Origin: JBHHYN01 sp046757565
GTDB taxonomy: Bacteria; Pseudomonadota; Gammaproteobacteria; Eutrophobiales; Eutrophobiaceae
NCBI GenBank assembly: GCA_046757565.1
Contig: JBHHYN010000010.1
Location: forward strand, 1 to 42,762
Length of the DNA: 42,762 bases
Reading direction: 5' to 3'
Below the pieces are notes generated by a model that saw only the letters and a list, made by a program, of their open reading frames with translations, was not told the origin of the DNA and made no database searches. Below, piece by piece: positions 8,790-17,275 of the stretch (position 1 is its first letter; each line of letters opens with the position of its first letter). Both the position numbers and the translations under genes were made by a program.

Positions 8790-9560
8790 CTATTTAACTT
8801 CTATTGATTCGATATCCTGGATGCCCGGATGGTTCGGATAGTTCAGTTTTAATACCCTGATGGCATCTTCCGACAGGTCATTCATCTCCAGCACTTTATA
8901 GGCCTTTGCCATCAGCACCAGGGCATCGGGGACCGTAGGGGTGCGTGGATAATTTTCCACGATGTAGCGCGCGCGGTTTGCCGCCGCAACAAAGGCGCTG
9001 CGCTTCATATAATAATTTGCAACGTTGATCTCTTCCTGCGCCAGCAGATTGCGCAGATAGACCATTCGCTGTTTGACATCATCCATATACTGGCTATCTG
9101 GAAATCGTTTTCCCAACTCCGAAAAATCGTGAAACGCCTGCAATGCCGAAGACGCGTCCCGCTGTGACAAATCAAGCGCCATAAACCGCTCGGTCAGGCC
9201 CTTGCCGCGATTGAAATTGACCAATCCCCGTAAATAATAGGCGTAATCGACATGCGGGTTCTGAGGATAGAGTCTGATAAAACGGTTACAGGCGGAAATG
9301 GCTTCATCAGGCTTGTCGATTTTGTAATTCACATAAGCCAGATCCAGAAGCGACTGTTGACCGTAAACGCCAAACGGGAAACGCGTCTCCAGAAATTCAT
9401 ATAATTGAGCAGCCTTAGTAAAGTCGTTTGCCTCCATTGCGCTTTTCGCTTCAGTATAGAGACGGTCGACAGTCATGTTTTTTGACGGATTATCTTCTTT
9501 CTTTCCAAAGTAAGAGCATCCCGCCAGTGTCAGTGACAGTAAAAAAATTATCGTTCGCAT
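8790..9560 (-). CDS. bamD: Outer membrane protein assembly lipoprotein BamD
   Basis: 256 aa from the ATG at 9560. The frame is open up to a TTG at 9596, but the inner ATG gives a proper lipoprotein signal, MRTIIFLLSLTLAGCSYFGK, with lipobox LAGC and lipidated Cys15. The mature part is made of tetratricopeptide-like repeats (FTKAAQLYEFLETRFPFGVYGQQSLLDLAYVNY, then RFIRLYPQNPHVDYAYYLRGLVNF), typical of BamD/ComL, which is the essential scaffold of the BAM complex that folds beta-barrels into the outer membrane. It is divergent from rluD, an arrangement conserved in E. coli and many gammaproteobacteria, which supports the name. Confidence 0.93.
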   Translation of the reverse strand: MRTIIFLLSLTLAGCSYFGKKEDNPSKNMTVDRLYTEAKSAMEANDFTKAAQLYEFLETRFPFGVYGQQSLLDLAYVNYKIDKPDEAISACNRFIRLYPQNPHVDYAYYLRGLVNFNRGKGLTERFMALDLSQRDASSALQAFHDFSELGKRFPDSQYMDDVKQRMVYLRNLLAQEEINVANYYMKRSAFVAAANRARYIVENYPRTPTVPDALVLMAKAYKVLEMNDLSEDAIRVLKLNYPNHPGIQDIESIEVK

Positions 9561-9643
9561 AGAGAACAGGTTATAACAATCGCCTATTTGTAGCAAAATA
9601 GTATGCTATTCTGCCCGTTTCTACAGATTTTTCTATAATCGTT

Positions 9644-10609
9644 TTGACCAAGCCTGACACCAAGCTGACTTTAGTCGTACCTGATGAACTGGCCGGGCGC
9701 CGGCTGGATCAGGCCCTGTCCAGTCTCTGCCCGCAACATTCACGTTCTCGCTTGCAGACCTGGATCCAGGCGGGAAACGTCAAGGTTAACGATGAAATTA
9801 TCCGCCAACGGGACAGCGTTAATGCCGGTAGCCGCATAGAGGTTATCCCGCTTTACGATGTTCCGGAAAACAATGCGCGGGAAGCCATCCCACTGGCAAT
9901 TATCCACGAAGATGAGGAAATCATCATTCTGAATAAACCTGCCGGACTAGTGGTCCACCCGGGCGCCGGCAATCCGGGGCATACGCTGCTGAATGGCCTC
10001 CTTTATCATGCCCCGGACCTGGAACAGGTGCCCCGGGCAGGCATCGTACAACGCCTGGACAAAGACACCTCCGGAATCATGGTGATTGCCAGGACCCCTA
10101 CCGCACACACCTGTCTGGTTGAGCAGTTGCAACAGCGCCGGATTGAAAGAGAATATCGGGCCATTGTCACCGGTGTCATGACCTCGGGAGGCACCATTGA
10201 AGCCCCCATAGGCCGCCATCCTGTGCAACGCAAGCGAATGGCGGTGGTCGCCAGGGGGAAACCGGCCATCACTCACTACCGCTTACTAAAAAAATACTCC
10301 ACGCACACATACATCCAGCTTAAACTGGAGACCGGCCGCACTCACCAGATCCGGGTGCACATGGCCCATATACACTACCCCATCGTCGGGGATCCGGTTT
10401 ATGCCGGACGCAACCGCCTCCCTAAAAATGTCTCGCAACCGCTCCGGGAGCGCATTCAGGCATTTCCCCGTCAGGCCCTGCACGCCTCATCGCTTCTATT
10501 GACACACCCCGCCAGCGGGGAAGAGATGGGCTGGTCGGCGCCTGTTCCCAATGATATGCAAAGCCTGCTCGATGGGCTGGAAGATGACGTTCGCCAGGGA
10601 AAAAACTGA
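9644..10609 (+). CDS. rluD: 23S rRNA pseudouridine synthase RluD
   Basis: 321 aa, TTG start. An N-terminal S4 RNA-binding domain (about 17-75, GRRLDQALSSLCPQHSRSRLQTWIQAGNVKVN) is followed by the RluA-type catalytic domain. The catalytic aspartate is in QRLDKDTSG at Asp139, the same number as in E. coli RluD, and GRTHQIRVHMAHIHYPIVGDPVY (about 232-254) is also diagnostic. The residue before RLDKDTSG is Gln, where most relatives have His. The enzyme modifies uridines in helix 69 of 23S rRNA (1911, 1915, 1917 in E. coli). It is divergent from bamD and overlaps the start of pgeF, as in the classical bamD/rluD-yfiH cluster. Confidence 0.93.
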   Translation: MTKPDTKLTLVVPDELAGRRLDQALSSLCPQHSRSRLQTWIQAGNVKVNDEIIRQRDSVNAGSRIEVIPLYDVPENNAREAIPLAIIHEDEEIIILNKPAGLVVHPGAGNPGHTLLNGLLYHAPDLEQVPRAGIVQRLDKDTSGIMVIARTPTAHTCLVEQLQQRRIEREYRAIVTGVMTSGGTIEAPIGRHPVQRKRMAVVARGKPAITHYRLLKKYSTHTYIQLKLETGRTHQIRVHMAHIHYPIVGDPVYAGRNRLPKNVSQPLRERIQAFPRQALHASSLLLTHPASGEEMGWSAPVPNDMQSLLDGLEDDVRQGKN

Positions 10610-11354
10610 GGCCTGGGTTCCTGCCGACTGGCCTGCGCCCGGCCGGATACATGCCGGCACCTCAACACGCCGTTCAGGCTACAGCCTGCCACCGTTTGAC
10701 AGCTTGAATCTGGCGCTGCTTGACGGTGATGACACCGGCCGGGTGCTTCGAAACCGCAGATATTTACGGGAGTTGCTGGCTCTTCCCGATGAACCGGTAT
10801 GGTTGCAACAAGTTCATGGCAACAGGGTATTGACTGCACCATTGCCCGCCACCAGGACACCAGCGGATGGCATCTATACGAACAAGGCGGAGAGTGTCTG
10901 TGCCGTATTAACGGCCGATTGCGTGCCGTTGCTATTGTGTCACAAATCAGGAACAGGGATTGCCGCTGTCCATGTCGGCTGGCGCGGGCTTTGCCGGGAT
11001 ATTATAGAAAATGCCATCAAGAGATTCAGCGCCCCCTCAAACCGGATACTGGCATGGATTGGGCCCCATATCGGCGCGGAACATTATGAAGTAGGGAAGA
11101 AGGTGCGCAATGCCTGCATCGATTCGCTGTCAAGCGCCGCCTCAGAGGCCTTCACCATGAGCCGCAGCGGGCACTGGTTTGCAGACCTGAATCGCCTGGT
11201 CAGGCTGAATTTAGTAAAGCTGGGCGTTTCAGAAATCTACAGCTGCGGCCGCTGTAGCTACCGGGAGGAAAAGGATTTTTACTCGTACCGGCGCGACCGG
11301 GAAACGGGACGAATGGCCAGTCTGATCTGGATGGATCGCCACAGCATCGACTAG
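10584..11354 (+). CDS. pgeF: Peptidoglycan editing factor / YfiH laccase-domain protein
   Basis: 256 aa from the ATG at 10584, which overlaps the rluD coding end by 26 bases; an earlier in-frame ATG at 10551 gives a non-conserved extension. Family motifs with the metal and catalytic residues are LQQVHGNRV, LTADCVPLLL and AAVHVGWRGL, followed by WIGPHIGAEHYEVG and CSYREEKDFYSYRRD near the end. YfiH/PgeF proteins are purine nucleoside phosphorylase/adenosine deaminase-like enzymes that also prevent misincorporation of L-Ser into peptidoglycan stems in E. coli. Older annotations call them polyphenol oxidases. The rluD-pgeF order is conserved. Confidence 0.9.
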   Translation: MTFAREKTEAWVPADWPAPGRIHAGTSTRRSGYSLPPFDSLNLALLDGDDTGRVLRNRRYLRELLALPDEPVWLQQVHGNRVLTAPLPATRTPADGIYTNKAESVCAVLTADCVPLLLCHKSGTGIAAVHVGWRGLCRDIIENAIKRFSAPSNRILAWIGPHIGAEHYEVGKKVRNACIDSLSSAASEAFTMSRSGHWFADLNRLVRLNLVKLGVSEIYSCGRCSYREEKDFYSYRRDRETGRMASLIWMDRHSID

Positions 11355-11433
11355 ACTTAAGGAGACACAGGGCAGTTTTATACATAAAAATTACAAACTT
11401 CCAGACGGGGAAGCTCAAACAGGAGACACGCTC

Positions 11434-12861
11434 ATGGCAGACAAACACAATAACAAACCTCTCTCTTTCAGTGACAGCGTCAATAGCATGGCCGACCGGG
11501 CGTTTGCAGCCATGGATCTGGACCCGGGCGTAGCCGCTGCCATCAAATCCTGCAACTCCATGATCCAGGTGAATTTCCCGGTACAAATCAAAGGAAAAAT
11601 CAAAGTCTTCACAGGATGGCGCGCCGAGCACAGCACGCACCGTCTGCCTGCCAAGGGCGGTATCCGTTTCGCCCCCATCGTCAATCAGGACGAGGTAGAG
11701 GCCCTGGCGGCCCTGATGACCTACAAATGCGCCATTGTCGATGTACCCTTCGGCGGTTCCAAAGGGGGACTGATGATCGATCCTGCCCAGTACGAGCGGG
11801 ATGAATTGCAGGTGATCACCCGCCGCTTTGCGCGGGAACTGATCCGTAAGGGGGTGTTAAGCCCGGCAACCAACGTGCCGGCCCCGGATATGGGGACCGG
11901 TCAGCGGGAGATGGCCTGGATTGCCGATACCTACAAACACCTGCACCCGGAAGATATCAATTATGCCGGCTGTATCACGGGCAAGCCGATTGCCCACGGC
12001 GGCATCCGCGGTCGTGTCGAGGCAACGGGCCGCGGCGTGGTATACGCCATGCGCGAGTTTTTCCGGCACCCGGACGATATGAAGGCCGCAGATCTGAGTG
12101 GCGGCCTTTCAGGAAAACGTATCGTCGTGCAGGGACTGGGTAACGTCGGCTATCACGCCGCACGGCTGCTGGACGAAGAGGATGAGGCAAAAATCATTGC
12201 CATCATCGAACGGGATGGCGCCCTCATCAGTGACGCGGGCCTGCCGGTGAACCGGGTACGGGAATACATCAATGAACATAAAACCATCAAGGGTTTTCCG
12301 GATGCCACGTTTACGGAAAACGGCAAGGCTGCGCTGGAATTAAGTTGTGACATCCTGTTGCCCGCAGCCATGGAGGCCCAGATCACCGCAGACAACGCTG
12401 AAAAAATCAAAACCAAACTGATCGTCGAAGCCGCCAACGGGCCGGTTACCTTCGACGCGGATGAAATACTCCGGAAACAGGGTATTTCCATCCTCCCTGA
12501 TGCCTATGTGAATGCCGGCGGCGTCACTGTTTCCTATTTCGAATGGATCAGAAATCTGTCGCACATCCGCTTCGGCCGTATGGAAAGGCGTTTTGATGAA
12601 ATGAGGGGGCAACATCTAATCAGCGCATTGGAAGCCCTCACCCAGGCAACCGCCCCGGAGTGGGTCAAGGCTGAAATTGTCCGGGGCGCCGATGAACTGG
12701 ACCTGGTCCGTTCCGGTCTGGATGACACCATGCGCATGGCGTATCAGGAACTCAGCGAAACCATGCATGAAAATGGCAAGATTAAGGATTTCCGCACCGC
12801 CGCCTATGTCGTGGCTGTGAATAAAATCGCCCGTTCCTATTTCGATATCGGGGTGTATTGA
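11434..12861 (+). CDS. Glu/Leu/Phe/Val dehydrogenase (glutamate dehydrogenase)
   Basis: 475 aa. It catalyses reversible oxidative deamination of glutamate to 2-oxoglutarate and ammonia. The substrate domain has PAKGGIRFAP (Lys74), MTYKCAIVDVPFGGSKGGL (Lys98, catalytic Lys110) and VPAPDMGTG. The nucleotide domain has VVQGLGNVGYHAARLL (dinucleotide-binding GxGxxG) and VEAANGPVT. It resembles the GudB/GdhA-type hexameric enzymes; NAD versus NADP preference cannot be decided by eye. AGGAGA lies upstream of the ATG. It is preceded by pgeF with an 79-base gap and followed by a strong terminator. Confidence 0.9.
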   Translation: MADKHNNKPLSFSDSVNSMADRAFAAMDLDPGVAAAIKSCNSMIQVNFPVQIKGKIKVFTGWRAEHSTHRLPAKGGIRFAPIVNQDEVEALAALMTYKCAIVDVPFGGSKGGLMIDPAQYERDELQVITRRFARELIRKGVLSPATNVPAPDMGTGQREMAWIADTYKHLHPEDINYAGCITGKPIAHGGIRGRVEATGRGVVYAMREFFRHPDDMKAADLSGGLSGKRIVVQGLGNVGYHAARLLDEEDEAKIIAIIERDGALISDAGLPVNRVREYINEHKTIKGFPDATFTENGKAALELSCDILLPAAMEAQITADNAEKIKTKLIVEAANGPVTFDADEILRKQGISILPDAYVNAGGVTVSYFEWIRNLSHIRFGRMERRFDEMRGQHLISALEALTQATAPEWVKAEIVRGADELDLVRSGLDDTMRMAYQELSETMHENGKIKDFRTAAYVVAVNKIARSYFDIGVY

Positions 12862-12906
12862 CAACCGGCATGGGTCAATCTACCTGTTTCCAGATGCTTT
12901 ATGCAT

Positions 12907-12936
12907 AAAAAAACCCGCCTGATGGCGGGTTTTTTT
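12907..12936. terminator. Bidirectional intrinsic terminator between gdh and groEL
   Basis: A7, then CCCGCC (12914-12919), loop TGAT, GGCGGG (12924-12929) and T7. The hairpin is symmetrical with A-runs and T-runs on each side, so it can stop transcription of the glutamate dehydrogenase gene on the plus strand and of groEL on the minus strand. Confidence 0.92.
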
Positions 12937-12956
12937 GTCCAGGCAGCAGACCTGAC

Positions 12957-14597
12957 TTACATCATGCCGCCCATGCCGCCCATGCCACCATCGGGCATGG
13001 CAGGCGCCGACTCTTCCTTCTTGGGCGCCTCGGCCACCATGACTTCCGTAGTCAGCAGCAGGCTGGCGACAGAAGAGGCATTTTGCAGTGCCGTACGGGC
13101 CACCTTGGTCGGATCCAGAATGCCCATGTCGATCATGTCGCCGAACTCATTGGTAGCGGCATTATAGCCGTAGTTGGCCTCACCATCCGCGACCTGTTTC
13201 AGGACAACAGAGGCCTCATCTCCGGAATTTTCGACGATCTGGCGAAGCGGTTCTTCCAGCGCCCGGAGCAAAATATTAATACCGGTCTTCTGATCATCAT
13301 TGCTGCCTTTCACCTTCGAGGCGGTCTTTTTGGCGCGGATCAGGGCAACACCACCACCCGGGACGACACCCTCTTCCACGGCCGCACGGGTCGAATGCAG
13401 TGCATCTTCAACGCGGGCCTTCTTCTCCTTCATCTCGATCTCTGTAGCGGCACCGACCTTAATCACCGCTACACCACCGGCAAGCTTGGCCACACGTTCC
13501 TGCAACTTCTCACGGTCATAATCAGAGGTAGAGTCCTCGATGAGTTGACGGATCTGTTTGACTCGTCCTTCAATATCGCCCTTCTTACCGGCGCCATCGA
13601 TAATCGTGGTGTTTTCCTTGGTGATCTGTATGCGCTTTGCGCTGCCCAGATCATCCAGGCTGGTCTTCTCGAGGCTCAGGCCCACTTCCTCGGAAATCAC
13701 CGTACCACCGGTGAGGATGGCGATGTCTTCCAGCATGGCCTTGCGCCGATCACCAAATCCCGGCGCCTTGACCGCAGAAACCTTGACGATACCACGCATA
13801 TTGTTGACCACCAGCGTAGCCAGCGCTTCACCTTCTACATCCTCGGCAATGATCAGAAGTGACTTGCCGGCCTTGGCAACGCTTTCCAGCACCGGCAGCA
13901 GATCACGCACATTGGATATCTTTTTGTCGTGCAACAGCACATAAGGTGTTTCCAGTTCGACACTCATGGTCTGCTGCTCATTGATAAAGTAGGGAGACAG
14001 ATAACCACGGTCAAACTGCATGCCTTCAACGACATCCAGTTCATTATCCAGGCCGGAACCCTCTTCCACCGTGATCACGCCTTCCTTGCCAACCTTTTCC
14101 ATGGCCTCGGCAATGATCTGCCCAATCTTCTTATCAGCATTGGCGGAGATAGTGCCTACCTGGGCAATGGCCTTCGTGTCCTCACAGGGCTTGGAAATTT
14201 TCTTTAACTCTCCGACAGCGGCAATGACAGCCTGATCGATGCCGCGCTTCACATCCATTGGATCGGTACCGGCGGCAACGGCCTTAAGGCCTTCACGCAG
14301 AATGGACTGTGCCAGCACGGTCGCGGTGGTCGTGCCGTCTCCAGCGACATCGGAGGTCTTTGAAGCCACCTCCTTGACCATCTGTGCGCCCATGTTCTCG
14401 AACTTGTCTTCAAGCTCGATCTCTTTGGCAACCGAGACACCGTCTTTGGTCACGGTCGGGGCACCAAAACTCTTTTCCAGAATAACATTCCGGCCTCTCG
14501 GACCAAGGGTCTGCTTCACAGCATTGGCCAGAATATTTACGCCTTTCGCCATACGCGAACGGGCGTCATCGGCGAATCTTACTTCTTTTGCACTCAT
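12957..14597 (-). CDS. groEL: Chaperonin GroEL (Hsp60)
   Basis: 546 aa, the usual length. It starts MSAKEVRFADDARSRMAKGV, has the ATP-binding signature VAGDGTTTATVLAQ (Asp87 region), the AAVEEGVVPGGGVALIRA signature and the GGMGGMGGMM tail that lines the cavity. It forms the double-ring folding chamber together with GroES. It lies 24 bases downstream of groES with a purine-rich TAGGAGGAAAT ribosome-binding site. Expression should be controlled from the CIRCE-marked promoter upstream of groES. Confidence 0.99.
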   Translation of the reverse strand: MSAKEVRFADDARSRMAKGVNILANAVKQTLGPRGRNVILEKSFGAPTVTKDGVSVAKEIELEDKFENMGAQMVKEVASKTSDVAGDGTTTATVLAQSILREGLKAVAAGTDPMDVKRGIDQAVIAAVGELKKISKPCEDTKAIAQVGTISANADKKIGQIIAEAMEKVGKEGVITVEEGSGLDNELDVVEGMQFDRGYLSPYFINEQQTMSVELETPYVLLHDKKISNVRDLLPVLESVAKAGKSLLIIAEDVEGEALATLVVNNMRGIVKVSAVKAPGFGDRRKAMLEDIAILTGGTVISEEVGLSLEKTSLDDLGSAKRIQITKENTTIIDGAGKKGDIEGRVKQIRQLIEDSTSDYDREKLQERVAKLAGGVAVIKVGAATEIEMKEKKARVEDALHSTRAAVEEGVVPGGGVALIRAKKTASKVKGSNDDQKTGINILLRALEEPLRQIVENSGDEASVVLKQVADGEANYGYNAATNEFGDMIDMGILDPTKVARTALQNASSVASLLLTTEVMVAEAPKKEESAPAMPDGGMGGMGGMM

Positions 14598-14621
14598 TTC
14601 TATTTCCTCCTAAATTCTTCT

Positions 14622-14909
14622 TTATTCAATAACACCCATGATGTCGTCTTCGCGCAGCACCAGATACTCTTCGCCATCGACCTTGACCTCGGTGCCGGAA
14701 TATTTGCCAAAAAGGATGGTGTCGCCTTTCTTCACGTCCATACTACGAATCTCACCATTATCCAGGATCTTGCCGTTACCTACGGCAATCACTTCACCCT
14801 GGATGGGCTTCTCCGTTGCGCTGTCAGGGATGACGATGCCACCGGGAGAGGTTTTATCCTCTTCCAGACGCTTAGCGATCACCCGATCATGTAGGGGACG
14901 AATTTTCAT
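14622..14909 (-). CDS. groES: Co-chaperonin GroES (Hsp10)
   Basis: 95 aa. It begins MKIRPLHDRVIAKRLEEDKT and contains SPGGIVIPDSATEKPIQGEVIAVG (the mobile-loop region) and GDTILFGKYSGTEVKVDGEEYLVLREDDIMGVIE. It forms the heptameric lid of GroEL. It is the first gene of the groESL operon and has a strong AAGGAGGT ribosome-binding site upstream. The promoter and CIRCE operator lie 64-119 bases upstream of its start. Confidence 0.99.
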   Translation of the reverse strand: MKIRPLHDRVIAKRLEEDKTSPGGIVIPDSATEKPIQGEVIAVGNGKILDNGEIRSMDVKKGDTILFGKYSGTEVKVDGEEYLVLREDDIMGVIE

Positions 14910-14972
14910 GTTTTGTTTACCTCCTTAAAAAATTCATAAGCTGTTGTTAAATAAGTATTTTGCTAATTATTA

Positions 14973-14999
14973 TTAGCACTCTACCAAGGTGAGTGCTAA
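14973..14999 (-). promoter_or_regulatory. CIRCE operator (HrcA site) of groESL
   Basis: TTAGCACTC (14973-14981), nine spacer bases and GAGTGCTAA (14991-14999): a perfect match to the CIRCE consensus TTAGCACTC-N9-GAGTGCTAA. It sits just downstream of the -10 box, where bound HrcA repressor would block initiation. This implies an hrcA gene elsewhere in the genome. Confidence 0.96.
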
Positions 15000-15000
15000 T

Positions 15001-15028
15001 AATATAGGCCAAAAAAAAACAATGTCAA
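15001..15028 (-). promoter_or_regulatory. Sigma70 promoter of groESL
   Basis: On the minus strand, TTGACA (15023-15028) is a perfect -35 box, followed after 16 bases by TATATT (15001-15006) as the -10 box. The spacer contains a T-run. The promoter is directly upstream of the CIRCE element. Confidence 0.85.
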
Positions 15029-15063
15029 CCCTCTCTGATTAATGGGGGGACAAGCAGGAGAAT

Positions 15064-16263
15064 TTAACTGTTTGCTGCTGCCTCCCTCCGATAGTAATCC
15101 ATCAGGATCCGCGCCACTTCCGGTCTGGCGAACTCTTCCGGCAACGGTTGGCCTGCCGCCAGCATCTCCCTGACCCGGGTGCCCGACAACAGCACGAAAT
15201 CCTCCCGGGTATGGTCCGGGGCCTCCCGCATCATCACCACCCGCTTCAGTTTTCTCGAATAGGCGGTATGATCAGCTTTGAAAATTTCGATCTCCAGGGC
15301 GCCTGCCGGGACTTCCTCATCAAAAATTGTCTGGGCATCGAAGGGTCCGTAAAAATCGTCGACCCCCGCATGGTCACGGCCGACGATCAGATGGGTACAC
15401 CCGGCATTTTGCCTGAACACGGCGTGCAGCACCGCTTCCCTCGGGCCGGCATAGAGCATATCGAAACCGTATCCGCTCACCATGACGGTATTCGCCGGAA
15501 AATAGAGTTCCACCATCTTGCGTATCGCGGCATTGCGTACTTCCGCGGGGATATCACCCGGTTTGAGCTTGCCCAGGAGCATGTGCACCAGCACAGCGTC
15601 CGCATGGGTGGCCGCAAGCGCCATCTTGCAGAGTTCCTCGTGGGCCCGGTGCATGGGGTTACGGGTCTGGAACGCCACCACCTTGTCCCAACCGTTTTGC
15701 CGGATAGCGGCCCTGATCTGGCCGGCACTACGGAAGGTGTCGGCAAAATCCCGCTCAAAATAGCTGTAATTTAATACCTGAAGCGGCCCGGAGATCACAT
15801 ATTTTCCCAGTCCGGTAAAGGTTGCCACGCCCGGATGTCGTTGCGATTGCGAACGAAACACCTTTTCCGTAATCAGCGCCAGTTGATCCTGGGACAGGGT
15901 TTCGATAGACGCCACATCCTGAATCGCCAGCACCGGATTGCCCTCTACATTGGGGTCCTTCAGGGCAATCCTGCCGGCAGTTTCTATGCCGGAGATAGCA
16001 TCCGTCCTGTTCAGGCAGGGTACGGGCCAGAACAGACCGTCACGGGTATGCATCTCCTCGGCAACAGTGATCGCATCGGCGATATTCATATAACCGGGCA
16101 GCGGAGAAAAATAACCGGCACCCAGCATGACGGCATTAGCTGCAGCGGCGGAATTCAAGTGTAATGCCGGGAGCTGTTCCGCTTCAGACTGTAATGCGGC
16201 CCGCTCTGCCGCATCCTCTACAAAAAGCGGTTTCAGTTGCTGCGATCCATGTGGTTTGATCAT
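15064..16263 (-). CDS. sat: ATP sulfurylase (sulfate adenylyltransferase)
   Basis: 399 aa homo-oligomeric Sat, unrelated to the CysDN type. It interconverts ATP plus sulfate with APS plus pyrophosphate. The active-site motif QTRNPMHRAHEE (199-210, with Gln199, Arg201, His205 and His208) and VGRDHAGVDDFYGPFDAQ are both present. An N-terminal PUA-like part precedes it. No APS kinase domain is fused. In sulfur-oxidising gammaproteobacteria this enzyme usually runs towards ATP and sulfate after APS reductase; that physiology is inferred, since aprAB is not in the window. Start supported by GGAGGAGATAA directly upstream of the ATG. Confidence 0.93.
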   Translation of the reverse strand: MIKPHGSQQLKPLFVEDAAERAALQSEAEQLPALHLNSAAAANAVMLGAGYFSPLPGYMNIADAITVAEEMHTRDGLFWPVPCLNRTDAISGIETAGRIALKDPNVEGNPVLAIQDVASIETLSQDQLALITEKVFRSQSQRHPGVATFTGLGKYVISGPLQVLNYSYFERDFADTFRSAGQIRAAIRQNGWDKVVAFQTRNPMHRAHEELCKMALAATHADAVLVHMLLGKLKPGDIPAEVRNAAIRKMVELYFPANTVMVSGYGFDMLYAGPREAVLHAVFRQNAGCTHLIVGRDHAGVDDFYGPFDAQTIFDEEVPAGALEIEIFKADHTAYSRKLKRVVMMREAPDHTREDFVLLSGTRVREMLAAGQPLPEEFARPEVARILMDYYRREAAANS

Positions 16264-16451
16264 TTATCTCCTCCGGACGGTGGGTTCCAGGTGAACAAGA
16301 GGCGCATACAATAACGATCCGGCTGTTAAATTCAAGTATGCAATCCCGCCAGGTGCCGACTGGCAATGTTTCGAACCGGGATAAACTGGCACATTAGCGG
16401 CACAAGGATTATGATTACCTGATACCAAGTGCAACCTGAGGGAGACGAGCT

Positions 16452-16670
16452 ATGTCTGATAATCCAGCGGCCGCAGTCGATCCAGTAGACCCTGTAAAAA
16501 AGACTTCCGAAATTGCCGGACCGACGGGTGATGAAGCAACAGTCAGTATGGAGTTACTGGATGCAAAGTGCCTGTGGAACGACGCTGAGTATGAACAGGG
16601 ACAGCGGGTCAGCGCTGATGGAAAATGCTATGAATGCAGCTTCGGCCGTTGGATAGAAGTGGAAGACTGA
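16452..16670 (+). CDS. Small Cys-containing protein of unknown function
   Basis: 72 aa, with AGGGAGACGAGCT upstream of the ATG giving a good ribosome-binding site. The first 30 residues are low-complexity and Ala/Pro/Asp-rich. The conserved-looking part is the C-terminal half, KCLWNDAEYEQGQRVSADGK then CYECSFGRWIEVED, with three cysteines. The pattern of Cys, aromatic, Tyr, Gly and a late Cys-x-x-Gly-x-Trp is reminiscent of DUF1496-like small domains, but I cannot confirm that. There is no signal peptide. It stands alone between divergent sat and the convergent Nudix gene. Confidence 0.65.
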   Translation: MSDNPAAAVDPVDPVKKTSEIAGPTGDEATVSMELLDAKCLWNDAEYEQGQRVSADGKCYECSFGRWIEVED

Positions 16671-16689
16671 TCCAGCCAGTCCCCACGAT

Positions 16690-17262
16690 TCAGGTTACGA
16701 TCCGGGCTGATCGAAAGTGGTAGTCATTACCGCCCTTCTCTATATCACCCATATGCAAGGGATAGTTTCCTGTTTGCCGGTCTTCAAAAAAGAACGTCAA
16801 GGTATGCCGGATCATGCCAAAAGCAAGCGTGTCCCAGGGAACGGTCTGTTCTGAAAACAGTTCCACAGTCAAGCTCTCCGGCCCCGGCGCAAAATCCAGA
16901 TCCAGCAAGGATGAACGAAACAGCATAAACACCTGGTTGACATGGGGCAGGTTGATCACGACGTACAGGCCCTGGATGGCTACCCGGGCGTTGGCTTCCT
17001 CCATGGTCTCGCGCAATGCTGCCTCCGTGACAGTTTCACCCAACTCCATAAACCCGGCAGGCAGTGTCCAAAGACCCGAGCGTGGTTCAATCGCCCGCTT
17101 GCAGAGCAGTACTTGATCGTTCCATACGGGCATACAGCCGGTGACGATATTCGGATTTTGGTAATGGACCACTTCACAGGCGCTGCATACATAACGCTGC
17201 CGGTTATCGCCTGGAGGGACCATGCGTAGCACCTCTGCGCCACAATGACTACAGTAGTTCAT
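16690..17262 (-). CDS. Nudix hydrolase with zinc ribbon
   Basis: 190 aa. An N-terminal four-Cys zinc ribbon (Cys4, Cys7, Cys26, Cys29: YCSHCG ... YVCSACE) is followed by a Nudix domain with the box G70-x5-E76-x7-REtmEEA (84-90) inside GFMELGETVTEAALRETMEEANA. The box hydrolyses a nucleoside diphosphate linked to another moiety. Zinc ribbon plus Nudix recalls NudC-type NADH pyrophosphatases, but the protein is shorter and the SQPWPFPxS signature of NudC is absent, so the substrate is open. It lies 14 bases upstream of the tesA stop and probably follows tesA in no strict operon. Confidence 0.85.
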   Translation of the reverse strand: MNYCSHCGAEVLRMVPPGDNRQRYVCSACEVVHYQNPNIVTGCMPVWNDQVLLCKRAIEPRSGLWTLPAGFMELGETVTEAALRETMEEANARVAIQGLYVVINLPHVNQVFMLFRSSLLDLDFAPGPESLTVELFSEQTVPWDTLAFGMIRHTLTFFFEDRQTGNYPLHMGDIEKGGNDYHFRSARIVT

Positions 17263-17275
17263 GACGCTCCTGCAT

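Noticed and set aside
13083..13862. 259-codon open frame opposite groEL
   Set aside because: Antisense to a certain gene, no recognisable domain and no ribosome-binding site; a coding shadow.
15148..15774. 208-codon open frame opposite sat
   Set aside because: Antisense to a well-supported enzyme gene and without family features.
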